Below, one piece after another: positions 32,101-38,913 of a stretch of 38,913 nt of DNA. Positions within the stretch are counted from its first letter, which is position 1. Every line of letters starts with the position of its first letter. The translations under genes were made by a program, and so were the position numbers. The notes beneath the pieces are model-generated. The model worked only from the letters and a program-made list of their open reading frames with translations, searched no databases and had not been told where the DNA came from. The stretch lies in contig NAVB01000268.1 of NCBI GenBank assembly GCA_002179805.1, positions 1 through 38,913 of the forward strand. The letters are read 5' to 3'. The DNA is from Acanthamoeba lenticulata. Its lineage: Eukaryota > Discosea > Longamoebia > Acanthamoebidae.

Positions 32101-35100
32101 GATAAGGAAGAGGAAAGGGCAGTGGTTGAGGCCGAAGAGGACGAGGACCAGGAGGACGATCGCCTCGAGCCGCAAGCGAGCGAAGAGGAGGAGGAAGAGG
32201 AAGAGGTCGAAAAAGACGATGAAGAGGAAGAGGAAGATGAAGAGAAGAACAAGGAAGAGGAGGAAGAGGAGGTGGAGGAAGAAGAGAATAACAAGGACGA
32301 CGAGGAGGACGAAGATGACGAAGACTTCAAGGACAACGAAGATGAAGCGGAGGAAGCGGAGGACGCGATGGATGTTGACGAGCGCCGGCCGACACTGAGC
32401 GATGATGACTTTGAGGTGGTGCGCGGCAAGCAGGCCAGTTCTGGTTCGCCCTTCAAGGTCCCCATCTCCCCGGGTTCGCGCCGCCGTAGCGGCGAAGGTA
32501 CGCAGGATCATCATCATCATCTTCCTCTTCCCATTTGTCCTTTCGTTGACGTCATTGCGGCGGACGTCTTTAGTGGTGGACTTGACAACCGACGATGACG
32601 ACTTCCAGCCGAGCCCGATCAAGGCCCGCAGCGGGTCCTTCCGCTCGTCGACCCTGAACGAGTTCTTCAGGAAGCCGGCGGGCGCCGACCCCGCGTCGCG
32701 TTCGCCGTCGCAGCAGCCGGCTGTGGGCAAACGCAAGCGCGGGCGGCCCCGCAAGCGGCCGCTCGACCCGGACGAGCTGGAGGCAAAAGAGGAAGAGGAG
32801 GATGATGAAGAAGAGGATCAAGAGAGCGAAGCCGAGAACGAAGACGACGAAGAACTACAAGGCACGCCCTCGCTCAAGCGGGGCGACTCCTTCCTCGGTA
32901 CACAAGAAGCCTCTGTCCTCCTCCTGGGGCTGATCTGCTCACGCGCGTGAGTCGGACCAACCGCACACAGACGACTCGCAGACGGAGGAGCCAATGATGT
33001 CGGTCTTCCTCAACCAGGACGGCTTCGACAGCCAGACCGACGAGGCTCCGGCGCCCAAGCCGGCGGCCGGCCGAGGCCGTGCCCCGACCGGTCTCCAGGC
33101 GCATCAGCAAGCCGCTTACCAGCGCGAACGTGCGTGTCCTCACGTCATGCTCCTCGCTGCCGTTGCGGCTGACGTCAGGAGCTCAATCGACCACGGTGAA
33201 TGTGCGCAGTGGAGAGGCTGTTGCAGCAGCAGGGCCAGCCTGGCGTTGGCGGCGACAGCACTGCTGCTGCTGCCGGCGAGGCGCCCGAGGGCGACGACGG
33301 TGTGTTCCAGAACGAGGAGGCCATGGTCTACGCCAGCTACAAGCCGCAGCTCCCCGTTGTTTGCACTCACCCAGGTAAATGATTTATTTTATTATTCCTA
33401 TTTTTGGATAGTTATTGTTTGAAAAAAATTGAAATTAAATGTTTTTTTAATTTACTTTTTTGTCTAATTTTATGAAATCTTATCTTGCGCAGCCAACATC
33501 GTGGAGGCCGCAACGCTGGCCTCGGCGCGTCTGCCGGAACCCACGTACCGGCCGAAGCTGCCTGCGGCCTGCACGGAAAAGGGCGAGCAGTCGCTCCTCT
33601 CCACGCTCCAATACGTACGTTTATGTCTTGTGGTTCGCTCCCAAGCGGCTGCGCTGCTAACGCGCTGCTGCGACGTGGGTACGAACCACCTCTCTGCAGG
33701 AGACGGTGGTGATGGTGGGTCAGCGCCATGAGAAGATGCTGCCCAACCAAAAGCGCGCGGGCTACTTCTGCGGCGACGGCACCGGCGTGGGCAAGGGTCG
33801 CCAGATCGCCGCCATCATCGCCGGTAAGGCCTCTCATCCCGCGCTTGTCGTGCGCTCGTGTCGTGTCGTGAGCCTTACACTGTAGCCACGCGCACACAGA
33901 CAACTACCTCAAGGGCCGCAAGAAGAGCATCTGGTTCTCGGCCAGCAGCGGCCTCGCCAAGGATGCCCGCCGCGGTGCGCGCCTCCTCCTCTTGCGGCCT
34001 CCTACGTGGTGCACCCGCCCCACCTCACACACGTATGCGCGCAGACATGGACGACGTGGGCCTGGGCAAGCGCGGGTCGTGCTACATCCCGCTCTACCAG
34101 CTGCCGACGGACCCCACCGCCGTCATTCCGGCCGATGCCAGTACGTCGCCGCATTCCCATCATTTATTTTCTTTGTTCTTTTATTCTTTTATCAATAAAT
34201 TAATTCTATTTTTGGCCTGTAGCTGGAGTGCTGTTCGTGACGTACAGCATGCTGGTGAGCGAGACCGTGCGCAAGAAGAAGACCTACTCGCGCTTCCAGC
34301 AGATCGTCAAGTGGTGCGGCAAAGACTTTGACGGCTGCCTGAGTACGAGCCCTGCCGCTCTTTCTTTTTCTTTTACATCAAGGTGGCTGCTGACGTGGCT
34401 GCGGCGGCGCTCAACAGTTTTTGACGAGGGCCATTTGGCCAAGAATCTGAAGATGGGCAAGTCCAAGCGGGGCGGCTCCAAGGCGGCCCTCAAGGTGGCC
34501 GAGCTTCAGGACACCCTCTCCCTCGCTCGGGTACGCCATTCCGCTCGCCCACACGCCCTGAGCCCTCGTTCCCTCTCGGGCTCACCATCACCACATCGCT
34601 GCAGGTCGTGTATGTGTCGGCGACGGGCGCGACGGAGCCCAAGCACATGGCCTACATGTCGCGGCTGGGCCTGTGGGGCCCCGGCACGGCCTTCAAGGAC
34701 TTTGCCGACTTCCAGCGCCGCATCGACGATGCTGGCGTCGCCGCCATGGAAATGGTGGCCATGGAGATGAAATCTGTACGGTCGCCCGCGTGTGTTTTGT
34801 CGTGCTGTGCGCTTGTGTAGTGCGTGTCGTGTCGTGCTGACACGCGTGTACAGCTGGGAATGTACTGCAGCAGGCACTTGTCCTACGAGGGCACGACGTT
34901 TGACGTGTTTGAGCACGCGCTGACGGCCGACGAGCGGGCCATGTACGACGCGGCCGCCGTGTTCTGGCAGGAGCTGATCGGGGACTTCATCGCCGCTTTT
35001 ACCGAGGCCGGCCCGACCAAAACCAACGGCCGCCGCACCAACGTGCGCGCCCTCATCTGGGGCGCCCACCAGCGCTTCTTCTTGCAGATGTGCCTCGCCG

Positions 35101-38100
35101 TCAAGTACGCCACATTCCTCGCATTCTGTTCGCGTTACCATTTGCATATTGATTTTTTATTTTTATTTTTTGGACGACATGCAGGGTGCGGGACTGCGTG
35201 GCGCTGGCGGAGGAGGCGCTTAAGAACGGATGCGCGGTGGTGATTGGCCTGTTCTCCACGGGCGAGAGCGTCATGGAGAACCAAGTGGGCGATGAGACCG
35301 ACGAGATCGACTCGGCGCCCAACCTGCTCCTCCGCCGCCTCATTGAAGAACGGTTGGCTCGACCCCTGCCCATTCACTTACTCACGCACGAGCTGATCTC
35401 ATCATTACCGTGCGCATAACTCAGATTCCCGACCGAGGTCCACGAGACGGGCGAGCCCATGCCCAAATGGGTGGCCAAGAAGAAGGAATACCTCAAGCGC
35501 GTACGGGACAACTGTTGCTCGCCTCGCCTCGCTAGGCCTGGTCTGGCTCATGTGTCTAACGCTCGGCGGGTGAACGCAGTTGGAGAAGATCGAGCTGCCG
35601 GCTAACCCGCTGGACGATCTTATCGACAAGCTTGGTGGCACCAAGAAGGTTTCCGAGATGACTGGTACTGCTCCATTGCTCCCCAGATGACCCCAAAACG
35701 ATAACTGACCGACAACAATAAAAAATGACGATGACGACAGGACGCAGCAAGCGGCTGGTGCGCGTGGGCGACCGCTTCGTGATCCAGCGGCGTGAGTCCA
35801 AGGCGGACAACATCGAAGAACGGTTCGTCCTTCCTGTCCCGCCCCATCCCTCAATCGTCCAGCATCATTTGCCTTACGTCACCCGCTCTCTCAGGAACCT
35901 GTTCATGGAGGGCAAGAAGAACGTCGCTATCGTGAGCGAGGCCGCCTCGATCGGTATTTCGCTCCAGGCCGACAAGGCACGCACAGCCTCTCCTCTCTCA
36001 GAGTTTGGGTCGACGGTTTATTGACGCCACAAGACGTGGACAACAACAACAACAACAGAGCTGCCGGAACCAGAAGCAGCGTGTACATATTGTGCTGCAA
36101 TTGCCCTGGGCCGCAGACAAGGCCGTGCAGCAGCTGGGCCGCACGCATCGCTCTCACCAGCGCACGGCCCCCTTCTACAAGCTCCTCATCACCGACCTCG
36201 TGCGTTGTCGTCCTCGTCATCGTTATCTTTTTCTTCCACTTTTCTTTTCTTGCTCGTCCTGCCTTGTGTTGACCAAACGTTTGTCGCCTTGCTCGCGGAC
36301 AGGGCGGCGAGCGTCGGCTGGCGTCGACGATCGCTGGCCGGCTGGCGTCGCTCGGGGCGCTGACCAGCGCCGACCGACGCGCTGGCGCGGCCTCGCGCAC
36401 GCTGTCGGTCTACCTCCTCCAACCCAAGTACGCGCGCGAGGCCATCGTCCGCTTGTCCTCGGCCATGTACGACGCCGAGCGCGGATTGGCGGTCCGACGA
36501 TACCGCGCTGCTGCTGCCTCCGCGCCGTCGGCGCAGTCCGCCCCATCCACTGCGTCGGTGGTCTCGGCCTTTGCCGCCGCTCGTGCCGCGGTGATCAGCG
36601 CCAGTGCCGCCGGAGGGCTGCCGCCGTCGGCGGCTGCGATGATGTCGCAATTCTCAATCAGCAACACCGTGGCTGCTGCTGCCGCCGTCGCCGCCGCCGC
36701 CAAGCCCGCCGCCGGACCTGCGCCAGCGGGCGCGGCTGCGATGCCGCAGAACACCGACGTACGTTGCGTCCTTCCTTACGATTATGCCGCGCGGGGCATG
36801 ACACATACGACGTGGGCGGTTGTGTGCGTGCGGTCGTGCAGGAGGCCGAGCGCGAGGAGGAGATGCGGCGGCTGGCCGAGATCAAGCCCAAGGCCGAGCG
36901 GCTGGGCCTGGTCGAGATGAGCGCCGCAGGCGACCGCGTCAAAAACTTCCTGAACAAGTGCGTTGTCCTGCTGTCCTGACTCCGCGCGTGCGCTCACACG
37001 AAACACGACACGCGCGGGCGGAAGGCTGCTGGGCCTGGAGGTGGCGGACCAGGTGCTCGTGTTCCGGCTGTTCACACACTTTTACGAGCTTGAGGTCAAC
37101 GAGGCCATCAAGGCCGGCACCTACGACGACGGCGTGTTCGACCTCCAGGGCCGCCTGGTCAAGAAGACCATCGTCTACATGGACCCCAACATCAACATGC
37201 GCAAACTCGAGAATCCACCATCTTCTTCTTCTTCTTCTTCCTCGTCAACATCAACATCGTCCTCAACATCGACTACGACAACGACGGCGGCAGCGGATGA
37301 GGGGATCGAGGGCGAGGAGGACGAGGTTCACCGACGCAAGCAGCAGTACACAGAGCTGTTTGTGATCGAGATCGACCGGGGCCTCTCGTGGGACGACGCT
37401 CTCCGCTCCTACCAGAGCACCCTCGCCTCGTCGGACGACCCCCGCAACGTTCGTGCCTCTCCCCCCACACGCGCGTGTCGTGTCGTGCGCTCGTGTCCTG
37501 ACGGGAGCATGCGTGTGGCGAGAGCAGACGGCGACGGGATTCTACACCAACGACCGGTCGGGGAACATCGTGTTGGCCGTCCAGAAGGGCACCTCGGCCT
37601 TTTTCCACATCTCGCGGCCTCACCTCGGTACTTAACCGCTCCGCACGACACACGCGCACACACGCATGGTACGACACGCGCGTACCTTGTCTAACAAGCA
37701 AGACGACAGGACATCAACGGACGGCGATCCCGCGGTCCGACCTGCGAAGCTACTACTCGCGGATCAACAACCTGCAGCGGGCCGAGCAGATGTGGGTGGC
37801 CAAGTACGACGAGACCAACGACGTCGGGTTGGGCAACCGCCTCCTCCGCAAGAACATCCTCGTCGGCTCCGTCTTGCCCACCTTCAAGGTTCTCCAGGAG
37901 GAGCTCGAAAAAGGTCCTTTTTTTCATTTCGTTCTTCCTTTTTGGCATTTTTTTATTCTTCTCCTTTTTTATCTTATCATTATTTTACAGGAGCGGCGCG
38001 GAAGCGGGACGCGAGGATTCAGATCGTGCGGGCCATCGTCCACAACAGCAAGCAGACCGGCTCTGCCGCGGGCGGCGAGGGCGCTGGGCCTGCTGACAGT

Positions 38101-38913
38101 GCACCGCAGTACAAGATCGTCGGCATCCTCATCCCGCCCGGCAAGGAGGGCAGTACGTCTCAGCCGATGCTTTGTTGATCGATGTCAAAGGTGATGATGT
38201 CGATGGTTGACGCTGGTGGTGATGACCAGACGTGATACGGAGCCTCCAGAAGCACGAGCTCGAGCGGCACCTCGAGCACCGCCGACAGCGCCTCGCGCGC
38301 GGCCTCGAGAAGCTTCGCCAGCGCAACCAGTGGTCCTTCACAGGTATACCACCATTTTGCTCTTTTATTTAAACATTTAAAAATTAACAATCTTTATTGG
38401 TGCAGGGCCGTTGGAGGAGATCGTGGAGCCGCTGTGCGTGCGCTACTTGGCCGGGGCCGACCTCCAGAGCGCCGCGGCGGCCGCGGCCAAGAGGGCCACC
38501 GCAGACGGCGCGGGCGGGGCGGCGCCCATGCCGGAGCGCATCACGCTGTCGGCGGTGCTGGAGCGGCTCAGGACCTTCGAGTCTGGGCGGCTTGAGCGCG
38601 AGCGCAACCTCATGGAGGCCCTCCGCGAGGGCGCCCCGCCCGAGGCCAAGGCCAGCCCGGCCGCTCTCGAGGCCCACATCGCGGCCCTTAAGGCGCTCTG
38701 CCCCCGCACGGTATTTCAACCATTCCTCAAAATTCATCTCTTTTTTTTTTCTTTAATTATGTCTAATCCTTTATGAAAATTGTTTTATAGTTCACCAATT
38801 TCGTGAACGGGACGATCGAGGCGACGGCCGCGCAAGCGGCGCAGAGCATGCTCAACGCCAAGCTCGAGGAGAACGCCAAGCGCAAACGGTTCGCGCCTTT
38901 AATATTCCTTATG
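29123..38913 (+). CDS. SBNO: Strawberry notch (SBNO) family helicase-like regulator, 3' end off the window
   Basis: SBNO proteins are nuclear DExD/H-box factors acting with chromatin and transcription machinery, first found in Notch signalling. The start ATG at 29123 opens with an AT-hook ([11 protein letters not shown]). An unrecognised domain spans the next four exons ([11 protein letters not shown]...[18 protein letters not shown]...[15 protein letters not shown]...[14 protein letters not shown]), each intron joining in frame. A long Glu/Lys/Arg-rich helix-like and acidic block runs about 30220-32370, then a second AT-hook ([11 protein letters not shown]). The SBNO core begins [18 protein letters not shown]. 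Walker A is [13 protein letters not shown] (33773-33811); the DExH box is DEGH (34423-34434) with FDEGHLAKN. Then come [20 protein letters not shown], the helicase C part GISLQADK...[19 protein letters not shown] and [20 protein letters not shown], and further SBNO C-terminal sequence ([19 protein letters not shown]) up to the edge. More than 20 introns, one GC-AG. Over 2,000 residues are visible. Confidence 0.94.
35977..36058 (+). other. GC-AG intron in the SBNO-like gene
   Basis: The conserved SBNO motif GISLQAD ends with K encoded by AAG at 35974-35976, directly followed by GCACGCACAG. The acceptor AACAACAG is followed by AGC TGC CGG. The join gives [15 protein letters not shown], matching the SBNO family residue for residue in length up to RVH. 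No GT between 35957 and 35976 could serve without deleting the motif. Length is 82 bases. Confidence 0.8.

Noticed and set aside
30163..32598. A separate gene starting inside the charged block
   Set aside because: The frame opens at GTG, not ATG. Splicing ATCAG|GTCCC to CCACAG|GCTC joins the preceding exons to it in frame, so it is an internal exon of the SBNO gene.
31855..32754. Hydrophobic Leu/Val/Phe-rich minus frame that looks like a membrane protein
   Set aside because: It is the reverse complement of the Glu/Asp codon runs in the SBNO acidic block.
1..38913. Prokaryote-type systems, integrated virus genes or transposases
   Set aside because: I looked for helicase-nuclease cassettes, capsid, polymerase, integrase and transposase motifs on both strands and found none; all large frames fit eukaryotic genes.

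Overview
This is eukaryotic nuclear DNA, most like an Acanthamoeba-type amoebozoan. Exons are GC-rich with third positions biased to G/C. They are split by many short introns, often AT-rich, and by short intergenic gaps of about 100-600 bases. Many proteins carry Ser/Pro/Ala/Gln/Glu-rich tracts. The organism call is an inference from composition and gene structure. There is no rRNA, tRNA, CRISPR, transposon or viral gene that I can support.

Left part (1-11 kb). The minus strand carries the N-terminal part of a Furry/Tao3/Mor2-family cell-morphogenesis scaffold, whose 3' end runs off the window. Divergent from it on the plus strand lies a Vps62-domain protein ending in two unusual tandem Cys/His repeats. 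Next come a winged-helix protein that looks like a distant E2F relative and a single-exon orphan.

Middle part (11-22.3 kb). Seven genes lie head to tail on the minus strand. From right to left they are a GATA zinc-finger factor, a SET/MYND (SMYD-like) lysine methyltransferase, a small hydrophilic protein, a membrane-anchored D-lactate dehydrogenase, a His-rich protein with two DUF3395-like domains, a Gln-rich orphan, and mitochondrial 3-hydroxyisobutyryl-CoA hydrolase (valine catabolism). A 15-bp-arm palindrome lies between two of them.

Right part (22.3-38.9 kb). After a gene-poor 1.2 kb stretch holding a 39-bp element present twice, a minus-strand LSD1/KDM1 histone demethylase (SWIRM plus amine oxidase) and a plus-strand Strawberry notch (SBNO) helicase-like regulator sit head to head across about 350 bases. 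In the LSD1 homologue the coiled-coil Tower is replaced by a disordered Ala/Pro/Ser-rich insert. The SBNO gene runs off the right edge and adds an unrecognised N-terminal domain, two AT-hooks and a huge acidic block. Five of the thirteen genes are probable chromatin or transcription factors.

RNA processing. Intron donors are mostly of the form GTNCG (GTACG most often). Three introns in conserved genes appear to be GC-AG, all with the same exon/donor string AAG|GCACGC. This shared deviation from the GTAAGT consensus is one of the most distinctive signals in the window. I see no gene cassette that makes a wholly new system; the novelty lies in domain architectures and splice signals.
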